From: Prunella strophiata
Lineage: Eukaryota; Chordata; Aves; Passeriformes; Prunellidae
NCBI GenBank assembly: GCA_036583965.1
Contig: JAZBQD010000013.1
Coordinates: 11,741,848 to 11,805,847 of the forward strand
Direction of reading: 5' to 3'
DNA length: 64,000 nt
This document shows positions 36,601 to 51,600 of the stretch, in pieces (position 1 is the first letter of the stretch; each line of letters starts with the position of its first letter). The notes under the pieces were generated by a model. The model was not told the DNA's origin. It ran no database searches and saw only the letters and a list, made by a program, of their open reading frames with translations. The position numbers and the translations under genes are program-made.

Positions 36601-39600
36601 TTGGGACTCAGTTGGAGAAATAGTCTGGGTAATTTGTTGAGATGTTGTGTACATCTGCATATGTGAGACACTGTGTGGCAACAGGAAAGTGCTCTGAATG
36701 CAACAAGGCTTGTGACTATTCCTGCACCTTGTAAACAGCACCTCAACCTTCCTGAGAAAATGGATCTTTTATACCCTACAGCTTTCTTGTCATGACCAAG
36801 TTCATGATATGATTAGAAGGTGTCACAGGTCAACTTTGGAAGTCTAGAATGTAGAAGACTGTATGTTGGGAAGCTTTTTGTATCAGCTGTTTTTTTGATA
36901 TTTCAATGCACATTAAAATTAACAATAAAACATAATCTTACAGAGCATGCTGCCATAACAGCAGCTCCACAAGATAGAGAAATAAAGACAAAAGAATTAT
37001 TTTTATCCTTCTGCTAGAATTAGCTTCAGAACTTGTGCTGTGTGTCAGACAGTGATCGTGGACAAGCAGTGGGAAGATGATTCCTTGCAATATTTTATTC
37101 TCTTCTAGGTCGAAATAGTTCAGCAAATCTTTGTTGAGAACCTCAAGGATCCACCTCTGTACAAGAACCATCCTCCAGTGGCTGGAGCAATATCCTGGTC
37201 CCGATCCCTTTCCCATCGGATCAGACAGACCATCACTCGATTCCAAGAAGAAGAGGAGTTGCTTGCCTCTGAACGTGGACAGGAAGTATGTTGGGTCTTT
37301 TGGTACTTGATGAAGGAAGAAACACTTCCATTATACACTTCTAAAGATGTGAAAGTCCTCTAATGTGAGGGAAGTTCCCAAGTCTTTGCATACAGCAAGC
37401 CATGTTAGATGTGAAAACTGAATTGAAACCTTCCCACTGTTTCCCAGGGAGACAGTGACGGAATCAATTACATAATTCAAGAGCCTCAAATTCTCCAGTG
37501 TCTGCATTAATTACAGGGTGCTACTTTTATCTAATAAAACCCAGAAGCCATGTTGAGAGACCATATTAAGGCATGTTAGTTGAACATTTCTCATGATCTT
37601 TAAAATGAGTTATACAGAGTTGTCCTTTCTAGGTGCAACAAATATATCTCCAACTGACCAAGAAAATGGAGGAGTATGAAGGTCAAAAATACCATCAGTG
37701 GAGAGAGAGGACAGAACACGTGCTTCCATTGTTACTGAAAGATAGTCTACTGACTCTTGTCGCTGATGAGGCTGCAACAAATGTTAATCCAGAGACTTCT
37801 GAGCAGGTGAAATGTAGGAAGATTGTGTACCAGGCTTCTTTGAGGGGAAAAACTGAAACCTATCTGATGGTCAGCAAGAATTTTCTGAGAGTGATATTTA
37901 GAACATGGATTTAGAAGAAGTTCTGAGCTCAGAATTGTTTGTGGTCCTTTATAAGACATAATTTCTAAATCACCTGGCAAATGATTGAGTGTTGTTTCTC
38001 TGTGTGTTCTTCTGTGCTGTAGTTCCTGTTAATTTTTAGGTTTTAGTACAACATTTTTGGGACATTGCTACAGTACTTGGGACTGAAGTTAGGTAGAGGC
38101 AGGTTTCCAGCAGAGATCTTGCAGAATCCTGTTCCTACTAAACTTTTGTCTGACTCTGAATTTCCACTGGGATTTCTGTTGTAACTGGTTGCAGCAGTGT
38201 GTAAACAGAGGTGCTTTGGTTTGTTTCTTGTAATGGACAACTGAAGAGGTAGTTCTGTGTAATTTCCGAACCAAGAATGCTGAGCCTGCTATCAAATTTT
38301 AAAGGCATTTCCACAAGCTCTGAATGTCAGTCATTCTGACTTTTACCTTCTGCCTTATCAAATGTCTTCAAAAGCTCACCTTTACCTTGTAATGTAAGTT
38401 TGTTGCTCCTCTCTTTTCTGCTGCTTTCTTGTGTTGTAGAGCTCTGCAACAGACGAGCCTCTCACCACCAGGAAAGGTGTCTACTTTGCTCTGAATTTTT
38501 CTCCTGAAATCCAAGACATTATCACTGAGACTAAGTACATGGAACAGCTTGGGCTTCCAGTCCCAGAAATGGCGAGATATGTGGCATTACAGGAAGACAA
38601 ATACCTTAGGTAGGCTGTAACAGAATATCTGCTCATATACAGGCTTGTGGCTACATTTCAAGTGATTTCACTCCAGGAACAGGCCCTGAGTCATCACATT
38701 TTGGAAACGTGAGACCCCTTAGTAATCCTTTTTTTTTAAGGGTACAATTTCTAATGGCCATGTTGCACTGATAAGCTTTTCTCTGGCACTCTTTGTATCC
38801 TTTATGCTATAGGACTGTTATACAAATTAACAACTAGGCCAAACCTGAGAGGAAAATAATTTGCAATTAATTGCTTCTGACATTTAGATTTCACACTATT
38901 GCATTCTTCCTGTACAGCCTTGGATAAGTCAGTTGTGTCCAAATTATCACAGACATTTAGCACACAGATGTGCCAATAAGTTCCTAAATGGATTTTAAAG
39001 TTCACCTGTTCAGTTCACTTATGTGCTGCAAACTGGGGCTGTCTCCATAACTTTCTGAGATGGGGCAGGAGAGGTTTGTCCAACTACTGTTGGAACCATA
39101 TGGAACTTTTCTTTTATAATCAACACATATTCACTGGTTAGTTCTGCAAATGTTGCTTTATATGGAAGTCTGAATAGAATGATGGAAGTTCTTTTCTCTT
39201 TGGTGGAGTTTGTAGCTGTTTTTCAAGAAAATCATCATTTTGTGTTTTGGTTTTTTTGTGTTTCTTACATTCCTTAGGTACACAAATAAATTGAAAGTCA
39301 TGCTAAATCGCTATCACAAATTAATGGACATGATGAATGAAGCAGAAATCAAACTTCTTGATCACTATGTCCAAGAACTCTGGAGAATATTGAAAGCAGG
39401 ATACAAAAGACTCACATGGAAGTCTGTAGGTAATGGAGATACTACTTTAAAATGGCCTTAGAGGTTTATTTTTAGTTGAAAAAATCTCCTCAGTTCTGCA
39501 GTCTATTTTTTATGATGGCAGAACATATGATCCACCCTCTTGCCACAGGGGCAGAATAGCAGGTTAGACAAACTCTGATCCAGGAGATATTTCTAGTATT

Positions 39601-42600
39601 TTTATTATATTTAGAACACTGGAGATGGGTAGAAACCCTTAGCTAAAAGCTGTAAGGGAGCAAGATGAAGGATTAGCTGGGAAAACATCTAATCTCTGAT
39701 TTTGCAGAACCTTGGGTCATTCTTAGAGATAAAACATGTCTGGTTGTGGCAATTTTGATGCATTGGTGAAATACTTGTTAAAAGAGGAAAAAACCAAATG
39801 GTTATGATTTATTTCAAGGTATTGGTGAATTTATTGTCCAATGTACACAAACCATTGGGAGATTAGAGTTACTTGTCCATCAGATTCATCAAATTTCTGA
39901 AGACCTAAGCAGCAAACTTCAGTCCATAGAATCAGCAAATCTCTTTAAGCTTCCACATTTGAAAAATGGTGACAAACTTCCTGGTAAGTCTTTATATTTT
40001 CATTTCCAAGCTCTGTGGTATTTTATTTTTCTCTATCTGCTACTTTGTGGTTTTAGTTGCTAAGATCAACCTTTTAATTGTTACCAAAACTGGTTATAGT
40101 AGTAATTCAGGGTGTAACAGAGGATGGAACTGCTTTCCTCAGATGGAAATGGCAGTGAGCTGATTGTCTGCCAGATCTCTCTGTCACTTGAGTGGGTGAT
40201 GGATCAAATTTCTTTCAACACTTCATAGTTGTAAAAAGGTTGCTATTAAATAATGGAATCAGATTAAAATCCATACTTCCTAGGGCTGAAATTTTAATAA
40301 ATTAAGCATGAATAAGTTAAGATATTTTTTGTCATTATATAAGATCAATTTCATGTTCACAAATAAAACTCTGGTAGTTATTCCAGTGTATAAAACTGTT
40401 AGATCTTTTGCAGTTAATAATGCTAGTTTTTGTATCTGTTGCAGGGGCAAAAGAATTTTTTGACTATGTTAAGTGTGAGCAAGCAAAAGATGTGGAACAA
40501 CTGGTTACAAAGTATTCTGCAATTCCACAACTGCTAATAGAAGTGGAAAGACGAGTTGCCTATACAAACACTGGCAAATCTCCAAAATTAGCTTCCTATT
40601 ATGCATATTGGGAAAATAGGATTTATCAGATGTTGACACAGTTAATTGTAAAGTAAGTGAATTGTTTGCTTTAATGGGTTTCCAGTCATCTTCAGGTTCT
40701 CCTGAATCTATTGATGAGTGTGTGTACTGACATTCTGTTTGAACCCATCAGTGACTTACAGTTTGTGGAAGATTTGTATTTCTACTGTTTTTTTTTCTGT
40801 GAAGAATGGAGGACTGATAACAAGGTACATAAGAAACCCAGATTCTGAAAAAATGAATATTGGCATGTTGTTGGCAGAAGAGAGAAATAAGACACATTTG
40901 CTGCAATGTGTGTAGTTGCACTTCCCTGGTTTATCTCTAAAATCAAGGTTTTGTTCCCCTGAAGAACATGATTTTGAGAACTTGGTGTCTGGGTGCCAGG
41001 TGCCTCCCTGTACTGCATGAGTCCAAGAACAAAGGTTTTACTTGTTCTGCAGTGGCTGAGGCCAGTGCTGGAGCAAGGCATTATAAAAGCTTCCCTTACA
41101 AGCAAGGTATTATTGCAATACAGCATTGCAGCTCTATTGTAATATCTATCTAAGCTTCCCAACCATCTCTTCTTCCCATGATCCATGTTCTGTAACCTGA
41201 ACCATGTTCAGATGACTTTGCCATGATTACTTGTCTGGGCTCTTACAGTGAAGTTGACCACAGTCCAAGATCCTTTTGCACCAAAATATCTCCATTCATT
41301 CCTTTCAACAACTTCTTTTAGCAAGTCCAGCTTTTGCATTTAATCAGTTTAGTGGGACAGTTTTTCTCCCAGACACATCAGTGTTTCCAGCTGGGGTCAC
41401 TGATACCTCAGGCTACAGGTCTAAGCATACACTTGAAAATTGCAGCCTTTCTTGGGGCATTTTCCTGGGGGCAGCACCTGATTATTTCTGTCTTTGACAC
41501 TATTTTTTTTCCTTTCTCAGGAATTTACAGGCTTTTAATGCAACTGTTCTTGCAAATGTGCCAGTGTTACAAATAGAAGTTGTTTTATCTGTTCCTGAGA
41601 TAACCCTGCAACCTAATGCCAGTGAGATTGAAAAAATGACTGTGCAATCTATCCAAGACTGTGTTGAGATCACTAAGGTGATTTTTGATAAAGATTTCTT
41701 TTTGTTTCCAGAGTTTGTTTGTGATTATAATGAACTAATCTTATTTTATGCTTGGATAAGCCTAAATGTCAAAGGGGAGATTCATATTGCTTTATCTTGA
41801 AATCAAAATATCCAGTACATTGTTCTAATTTTACAGACTGTCCTAATTTTACAAACTGATGATCAAGGGAAAAAAAAAATCCATACAATTTTTACTTAGG
41901 TAAAATTGTTGATGACTTTTTAGCAGTTTTGGCAGTGTAAGGACATGATTTGGTTCAATAAATCAGCATACATCAGAAGGAAGTACTTCTCAGGTTGCAC
42001 TGCAGATGTTGCTTTCTGATGTATGAATGAGCTGGTGGAATAAGGAATGTGACTGGCCTCCTCTACATTACATTACATTACATTAGAAGCAGCAGAAAAA
42101 ACAGTTCAGAAAATGTTGGAGAAAGGCATCTAGGACAGCAAATACCTAGATGAATTATCTTACTGGCAATGATGTAGCAATATTTTCCTGCATAAATAGC
42201 TTCACACTGAACTGCTTTCCTGAAAAGAAGCCAAATAATGTGGCAATGTTCCTGCCCTCTGCAGATGGACAAATGATTCCAGATGTCACCTGAAATGAAT
42301 AAATTTGGTTTGTATTTTTTTGTGCTCAGATTTGCTGTTGTGCTCCACTGCTTCATTCAGACTGTTTGAGCCAATACCTTTTCCTCTCTGTCATGCCATG
42401 ATTTTTGCTCAGCAGAGATTTTAGAAGCAGATTGAGTAATGCATGGAAAAGTTTTGTTAGGATGAAATTAACTCTTCTCAAGTTGATGGGAAAGTGTGAT
42501 CTCTTTTTTGCTGTCAGAAAAGCAATTGATTTGAGAAATCATTGATACCACTTCCTACATTCTGTACTAAATAATGGTGAGCTCCTTCACTGAAAGGGAA

Positions 42601-45600
42601 GAAAGCAATGGAACAAGCTGTGCAGGGAAGTGGTGGAGTCACCAGTCCTGGGGGATGTGTAGATGTGGCACATGAGGGCATGTATGATTTAGTGGGTGAC
42701 TTGACAGTCCTGGACTGCTTGGACTCAATGATCTTAGAGGGCTTTTTAAGCCCAAGTGATTCTATGAATGATTTAACTAAAATGACTCAACAATGTAACT
42801 GTTTTCTGACTCTGTCTTTAAAACTTTCCAGCATTTCATACGATGGATGCACGGTACGTGTATCGAATGCCCTCCTCAGCACGTCAAGGATGAAGTTGTC
42901 ACTTTCAGCTTTTACAGTGATGTCTCTCAGAGCCCTCTGGTAATTGAACAGGCTGTTCTCATCACTCAGAATGTCCAAAAACTCCTGGCTTCTCTCAGGA
43001 AGTGTTTGAACCAATGGAAGAAGTATGACCTGCTGTGGAAATCAGACAAAGACGCAGTCCTGAACCGTTTAGCTGCAGAAAAGCCTCCCTGTGTTACCTT
43101 TGATGATCACTTGCAGTTCTATATGAAGGTAGCTCAGGAAGTGACTCAACAGCCCTTGATTAAAGATGAACAATTTATCAGGCTTCAGCTGGCTCCTTTA
43201 GCCTCTGCAGTGCAGGAGAATGCTAAAAGCTGGCTGATGTCACTTGGGAAGTTGCTTAATACGTTAGCAAGAGAGGAGCTGCTCAGCCTTCAAAATGATA
43301 TTCGGGTAGGTGTTTTCAGTTTGGTTTTTTTTGTTATCTTTATCACATAGACTAAAAAATGAATCTGGCATATTATTTATTTGTGTTTTGTGTTTGACTC
43401 ATTATTGTAATTCTGACAATTGCTGTGTCAGTGTTGATTCTGGAAATGATTTTTTACTTTTTACAGAAATTATCAGAGAATGTGAATAGACCTCCTGAAA
43501 CCCTGGACGATCTCAGAGTTGTCCTGAAGGCATTTGGAGTGCTCAGAGATGTTGCTGTTGAGGTGGAACTGAGATACTTGGACATTGGGGAGAGATACAG
43601 AACTCTTGCAATGTACAATATTCCAGTAAGTGCATGTCTCATCAAACCCTTCAGATCTGAGCTAAGGGCACAAATGCCTCATGTGTGAATGAAGAAATGT
43701 TTTCCTTTTAAGACATGTTACAGAATTACAGTGTTGTTGAAGGGATATCTGGGGACTCTGTAGTCCAGACTCCCTTCTCAAATCACTATGCCCACTTTAA
43801 AATGGACATATGGCATGTGTTTAAATGTGGTTAAGGTCGCTTCAATATGGGTTTTGTGTTTTGCAAATTTGTAATGTGAGCACATATTCCTCACTTTCTT
43901 GTGAAAGTGTGTGTCTATTTATGTCTGTGAGATGTGCTACTTGTTTTGTTTTAGGTACCTGTAGAAGAGCAAGAGCAGTCTGACTGTCTTAGGGAGGTGT
44001 GGGAGACTCTCCTTATGGAAGCAGCAGAAGTCAGTCGCAACCTAGATGGTAAAGGAGGTGTAAAAGAAGGGTTCACAAAGGTACTACTTGTAATTAGTAT
44101 TGAAAACAATTAGAAACAGGAACTGTTCAATGGAACTATTTAAACACTGTTCTTTTTAGGTGGTAGAGCAACAAGTTGCAGACTACAGCAAAGAAACAGA
44201 AGATTTTTTCCAGAAACTCTTGACTGAGGGGCCTGGTGTTGTTGGGGATGATCTTGATAAAGGTAAATGGTAAAAGGTAAAAGGTAATGTGTGTGAAGTG
44301 ATGTTTCGAAAATATTAGTCTTTGGGACAATTCACATTTTAAGTAAAACAAGAAAATTATGCTTTCCTTATTAATATACAAACTCATCAGCCAGGAATGT
44401 GAACATTTCTACTACTGGAACATCTACAGACTATATGCAAATTCTGTCTTATTTATTTCCTGTGAACCCTGTGATGATTTATCTGGAAAATCCCTCTCCT
44501 TTCCCAGGACTAGAACTCATGGCTATGTTTGAAAAGGAATTACAGAGATTGGAAGAAAGGCAGCGGGAACTGGGCAGTGCTGAGAAACTTCTGGGCTTGT
44601 CAGGAACAGCGTACCCAAACTTACTAAAAGCACAGCAAGATGCAAAAGCTATGAAGCAGGTCTATGAAATTTATGCAGAACAAAAAGTGAGTGTCACACT
44701 GAGTCTGCAGGGACACACACGTGTTCATGCACAGACACACAGCAAAGATGGGGACAAAAGAAAAGGCTGCATTTCCCCTGGTTACTGTCAACTCTGAAGC
44801 TTTTGCATGAAATAATCTATGCCCTGTGAAATTATTTTAATATTATTAGTGCATCACTATCAGTGTCTCCATGGTGGACCAAACACATCCTCTCATCAGA
44901 TGGGAACAGACTTCTTCTCCCAAGCCTTTAATAACTGTTGGATGGCATTTTACTTGCACATGGTTCCTGATCAATTCAGTGAAACTGCTTTTGGATATAG
45001 GATGTGTACAGGTGACAGTGGGTATCTCAGGCTTTTACTATTTTTAAAGAAGTTTTATTTTCCAAAATTTAAATGCCCTGTAAAGTATGGTCCTGTTCTC
45101 CATATTCCCTTTTTACTATTTTTTATACAAGTGATTGTGTTTGGCTATGAATCTGTCTTGGACATGAACTTGTCTCTCCCTATGTTTGTAAAATGTTAAT
45201 ACAATTACATTTTGGGGGTCAAAACTAAAAGGAATATGTTTTTTTTTTTTTTTTTTTTTTTTTTTTCCTTCTTAATGTCCTTATTTGCAGGCAGCTAAAG
45301 AGAAATGGTCTCAGACACTCTGGATAAACCTCAATGTCAAGGTTCTTCAGGATGGAACAGAAGGATTTCTGAAAGCTGTTCGGAAGCTGCCCAGACAAGT
45401 GCGTGGTATGGCAATATGTAAGCAACTGGATAAAAAACTGAAGTCTTTTCTAAACTCCATTCCTTTGTTGCTTGATCTGAAAAATGAAGCTTTAAGAGAA
45501 AGGTTTGTTTTGATTTATTTACATCACTACATATAGAAGTGTTTGATGTGTTTTGTTGGAACTTTCAGTTTCTGTTACTGGGGTCATGCCATGTCTTGGA

Positions 45601-48600
45601 GCTTGGAAATTTATTTCTGCCTAATGAACTTCTGTAATAGCATGAAAGGTGCTGCAATGACTGGGATAATTTATTTATTCAAACTGGTAGTTCTTATTTT
45701 AAGAGCAGAATGCTAAACATGAGTTCATTATTATGTGTTACAGTTGGTTTTGTTTTTTACTGTATTACTGGTGTTAAACTGATGTGTCAATTTAAAATAG
45801 GCATTGGGAAGACCTTATGGAGAAAACAGGAACAAGGTTTGAAATGAAAACAGAAACATTCACTTTGGAAAATATGTTTGCCATGGAACTTCACAAACAC
45901 ACCGTGGTTATCAGTGATATAGTTGGAACTGCTATTAAAGAACTTGCCATTGAGAAGGTAATGTATTGAATTATAGAATCATAGTAAAACTAAAAAGGCA
46001 AGGATGACAACAATCAGTTTTATTTAAGATTTTTAAATTGGCATGACTGCAAGTTTGGCCATCTTCAGGGAGCTGCCATGAGCTACATGAGCTAAGATCT
46101 ATAGCTCTGTTAATGAGCTCCTACTGGCACAGGATCCTTGCAGAATTGGCAGCAGCATATTGGATTTCTATGATTACAGTAAGAAAGTTTGTCCTATGAA
46201 AATGGATCTGAAGAAGGATCAATTCTCATGCTCTCATGCTTTGAAATAGATTGCTTCTTTATAAACCAGAGTTAGAAAATCTGCAAGAATTTTGCTGGAT
46301 TAGCTGTTTCATTTTTTTGCTAAGATTATAGACCTCCAGTTTTTGAAGACTGAAATATCCATCTGTTTATGTTCACATGCAGGGAATGAAGGAAATAATA
46401 GAAACGTGGGAAAACATGAAATTCCCTGTAGAAGTGTACACCAAAGGCACAGAGACACGAGGATATATTCTGGGATCTGTAGAGGAAATTTTAGAGACTC
46501 TTGATGACAACAATGTCAATCTTCAGAGTGTTTTGGGCAGTCGCTTTGTGGGTCCTTTTCTTTCATCTGCTCAAAAATGGGAAAAAACTCTGTCATTGAT
46601 TAGTGAAGTAAGCGAGGTAAGAGGAAAGTGCTGGACTAAATAATTAATGTTTATTATTTATAATCCAGACTTTCCATTGTATTTCTGTTTACTCTGATGG
46701 TAACATTTGATTTGTAGATCTGGATATCAGTTCAGAGAAAATGGATGTACCTGGAGAGCATTTTTGTTGCTGGAGATATCAGATCACAGCTTCCGGAGGA
46801 AGTCAAAATGTTCGACCGTGTGGATCAAATGTTTAAACAGGCAAGTAACTGACTTGTGATCAGCATTATTTAGTGCATTTTGCTTCCAGTTCCATAGTTA
46901 GTTATAGTCTTTTGTGATATATGTAATACTGAGAATTATGTGCTATAATTAATTGAATATGAGATTAGGGAACCCAGGAATTTTCTGTTTTACTTCACAT
47001 TTGTCATAACCAGAAGACTTCTCCTGATTTAGCTAAGATGGGCAGAGGTGAGATCCTTGGCTGGTAGCCTGGAGTAGGCAGAATCTCCTTTTCCTTTCAT
47101 TGTTTACAACTTTTTACTTTTACCATGATCAGAAGAAGTTTAGATGTGTTCCTATTGATTGAGGACCTATGTACTTGCTAAAAAGGCTTTCCTGCTTCAT
47201 TCCACTGTTCCAATACTGAACACATATTCCTGGTAGCTTACTTTTCTGTTTCCCATGTGCAAAATTGACAGAGTACTGTGATTTTGAAATATGATGTTTG
47301 ATCACTCCTTGAAGTACCATTGTGTACAGGAGCAAAGTCAGGTGTGTGCTTAAGCTGGCCTGATTGGGGATACAGGCTTGTCAGGCTTACACTTGCTTTT
47401 ACAGTTGTATCTCCATAAACACACTACCTTCATGATTTCATACAGCACTGCAGCACCACAAAACCATTTCAAAACCTTTGATTTACTTCTATAAGGACCT
47501 GTACTGCTTGTTCTCTTTGCATGCTTTGTCACTAATTAAATATAATTTTGTATAACCTATTGCTGTTCAACATTTTCTAAACTCCCTGTATAGATAATGG
47601 AAGAAACTGTAAAAGACCCAATAATAAAAAATTGCTGTGAAGCCCCAAATCGTCTGTCAGACCTCCACCATATAAACGATGTGCTGGAGAAATGCCAGAA
47701 GAGCTTGAATGATTATTTGGATTCCAAGAGAAATGCTTTCCCGAGATTTTTCTTTATATCTGATGATGAGTTACTCAGTATCCTAGGCAGCAGCAGTGCA
47801 CTCTGTGTCCAGGAACACATGATAAAGGTAAAATGTCTGGCTTTCCACAGTGCCTTGTGCTTTAAAAAGTTTAACAGGCTGTACTGTTCATGCTCATAAG
47901 GATGCATGAATATTTTTTGCATACAAAGAGAATCCTGGCAGCATCTTGAAGAAGCTTCTGAATAACCAGATCAAATCTGATGCACAGCCTCTGCTGCCTC
48001 TCACACTGGTTGGTAGCAGTTATGGTAGAGGAACATTCAAGATATAGCAGAATGATCTATTATTAAAGAACTTTCCTCATAGAGTGCAGCTCCTCTTAGC
48101 TCTTATTTTCTAGAGGGAAAAAAAAAATCAGTGTCATTTGGGCCTAATTATTTGCTTGCTATTCTGCAGTTTTGCTGCTGGGCTATGCATCAGCAATTGT
48201 ATTTGATTACTTAGGAGTCAGATCCATTTCTCTGGAGGAGAGCTGGGGCTGTATGCACTTACAGGTTGGAGGCTTTGTTTCTAAAATGCCGGTGAATTTC
48301 TTTGTTGGTGCATTTCAGATGTTTGATAATATAGCCTCGCTGAGGTTCAAGGATGGTGATGATGATGAGAAGATTGCCACAGCCATGATCTCAGCTGAGG
48401 GGGAGGTGATGGAGTTCCGGCAGGATGTCCCTGCTGTGGGCAGAGTGGAGAACTGGATGACAGTAGTGCTGGAGGAAATGAGACGCACCAACAGACGCCT
48501 CACCAAGGAAGCCATTTTTCGATACTTGTGAAGACAGAAGCAGGTGAAACAATCAGTGTCAAGGATAACACAAATAACCTGATGTCTTAGTGATATAGAA

Positions 48601-51600
48601 AAGTTAAGGCATAATTTTACAATTCCTGCACAATTTGGTCTGTATTTTTCTATGTGGAGGGATATGAATACATTCACATGCACTATTTTAACCAGCCATG
48701 AAGAATGCATAATCTCTCAGAACTGTTTTCCTAAATCTTGAGTTTTATTTTTAGTGTTGTGTGTTCAGTAAGTTTTTCTCACAATGAATTTCACTTGGAA
48801 ATTTTCTACCTGGAACAAACAGCTTTTCTATCAGAATATTTCCTAGGCTTTTGAAATCCCACAGCATACTTTGATAGAATTCTATATATCTCTGAAAAGT
48901 TTGGCTTGTGTTGTAGCTCTTGCAGGAACAGGAGGAACTTCTTTTTTGTTGTTGTGGTTTTTTTTTCTTCTTCTTTCTTGATCAGCTACTAGAAATAAAC
49001 AGTAACTCAGCCTCCCTCACTGTATGTGTTTTCCGTAGAGTTGACTGGATGTTGCTTTTCCAAGGCATGATGGTGCTTGCTGCTAATCAAGTGTGGTGGA
49101 CTTGGGAGGTAGAGGATGTCTTTCGGAAAGTGAAAATGGGAGAAAAGCAGGCAATGAAATTTTATGCTAAAAAAATGCACAGGCAAATCGATGACCTGGT
49201 TACCCGCATTACAATGCCCTTGAGCAAAAATGACAGGAAGAAATACAACACTGTCCTCATCATCGACGTGCACGCCAGAGACATCATCGATGTATTCGTC
49301 AGAGACAGGTAAGCACCACCTCCAGCTCCTGAGCAAACACCAGCTCTAGGAGCTGTGCTGCCATCCTTTTGGCTCACGTGAGCTCTGTGTGCAGCATTCT
49401 GCAGGCTCAGGAGTTCGAGTGGGAGAGCCAGCTGCGGTTTTACTGGGAGCGCGAGCCGGACGAGCTGATGGTGCGGCAGTGCACCGGCGCCTTCTCCTAC
49501 GGCTACGAGTACATGGGGCTGAACGGGCGCCTCGTCATCACCCCGCTCACCGACCGCATCTACCTCACCCTCACACAGGTGCACCCTCAAGGACATTGTG
49601 CTAACAAGCCCTTGTAACACTTAGTCACATCCTGGTTTATTGCCTCTTCCTGCTGTCTCCCAGTGTGAACGCTAAGATGTTTGAAATCAGTTGTGATATC
49701 CTTCTCACCTCATTGCTGCAAAGACAGTGTAGAAGGCGTTCACAAAGTTTAAAGTTTTTTGTATCTGAGGGTTCTTTTGTGGTTTTGTTACCAACCAAGC
49801 ATAAATCTAATTCAAGCTGTGCTTTGCTTTTTGGTTTGTCTTCAAAGGCTCTATCAATGTTTTTGGGAGGAGCACCAGCAGGGCCAGCAGGTACAGGGAA
49901 GACAGAAACAACCAAGGATCTGGCCAAAGCACTGGGCTTGCTGTGCGTAGTGACAAACTGTGGAGAAGGCATGGACTTCAAAGTAAGAGTTAAAGATCTG
50001 TGTTCTCTGAGAAAATGCCAATTTCTGCTCTTTATCAGTGCCCAGGATAAGAACATACTTGCAACTTCTACATAAGTATCTCCCTTAGAGATACCATGCT
50101 GTTTGATAATTAAATTTAGTAAAAAACGTCGATTTTGAATAAATTCCTGAAGGAATTTCAGGTCCTTTCAAGCAGGGGAGCAATGACTGTATGGTATGTG
50201 TTTAAGTTCATGATAGGCAATCTGCACTTGGCAAGTAATTATTGCAAAACCAGAGGTTTATCCACCATTATATATTTTAGTGTGTTCCAAAGTTTTTTGA
50301 CTCTGAATGTTTCATATAGTCACTGCTGAGAAGTTTTTCTTGTTGTTTCCTTTTAGGCAATGGGTAAAATTTTCTCAGGCCTTGCCCAGTGTGGTGCATG
50401 GGGATGCTTTGATGAATTCAATCGCATTGACGCTTCCGTGCTTTCAGTCATTTCTTCCCAGATTCAGACGATCCGAAACGCTTTAATGAATGGGTGGAAA
50501 AGATTTCAGGTAAACATTAAAAAAGAGGAGTAATTGTGAAAGCTAATCTTGGTTTTCAGGGCAAGATACAGGGTTAGACCCCAGCATTAGATCAAAGGGC
50601 TGCTGCTTCTGTAATTTGTTTGTGCTGAACATTTCAAATTCCAGAGTATGTACTTATGGTTTGAAAGATGTTAAATCCTTTCTGATTGCCTAATCCTTTG
50701 CTAGGTTCTTCCTTTGTGAAGTGAGATAAAAGTGATCTTAATAGGATAATAGCAAGTAAATGGGGTAATAGCCTAGTAGTAATGAGGAACAGCAGTAATT
50801 TAACTTGATGTGCATTGTGAGGCTTTATTTACTGATGCTTATTGGAATTAAAAAACCTCAGACAGAAAATTTGAGGCTTGTGAAATATCTTAAAGAAGGT
50901 ACATTCATCCCACTGTTTGTATCAGGATGACTGTCTAAATATTTTAGCACTTTGTCCTAAGTGGGTCCCCCAGTATTATTTGTTTTCTCTTTGAGCAAAT
51001 AGTATTATTTTTTTTAGTTCCTAATTCACATTGCTTCTAATGTTTTCTTATGCCTTTAGTTTGAAGGACAGGAGATTTCCCTTGATAGCCGTATTGGCAT
51101 TTTCATCACAATGAATCCTGGCTATGCTGGCCGGACTGAGCTCCCTGAGTCTGTAAAAGCTCTGTTCAGGCCTGTGGTTGTTATTGTACCAGATCTTCAG
51201 CAGATCTGTGAAATAATGCTGTTTTCTGAAGGGTTCCTTACAGCAAAGGTAAGAAAATTCTATTGTTACCCATACCCATGTACCCAACCATGTTTGCATG
51301 GCCAGTAGCGATGTCCACATCTGTGATCATTTAAATTAAATCTCAAACAGGTCCTTGCCAAAAAGATGACAGTGCTGTACAAGCTGGCAAGGGAACAGCT
51401 TTCTAAACAACATCACTATGATTTTGGACTGCGGGCCCTTAAGTCAGTGTTGGTAATGGCTGGAGAATTGAAAAGAGGATCAGCAGACCTCAGTGAGGTA
51501 GATTTGCTGCTTAATTACCCTGGGCATATGATTTTTTTTAATTAGAAAGGTAATGTATATCCCCATCTGATGTTGTTTGTCTGATTTGGAAATAGGAACA

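Larger units (their letters stand above)
30632..44262 (+). other. DNAH10: DNAH10 exons 1-21: N-terminal tail
   Basis: Exons: 30632-30839, 31151-31244, 31682-31797, 32231-32402, 32702-32859, 33548-33778, 34393-34583, 35046-35244, 35934-36128, 36278-36448, 37109-37285, 37633-37806, 38440-38609, 39278-39429, 39819-39983, 40445-40652, 41521-41677, 42832-43305, 43467-43625, 43955-44080, 44160-44262. This is the stem (DHC_N1 type) that binds the partner heavy chain and intermediate chains. Exon 4 is rich in Ser, Glu and Asp and probably disordered. Helical runs such as those in exons 6-10 fit the dynein tail. Exon 1 could instead use a donor at 30851 (see findings). This part evolves fast, so exon edges rest on splice sites and phase agreement. 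Confidence 0.85.
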
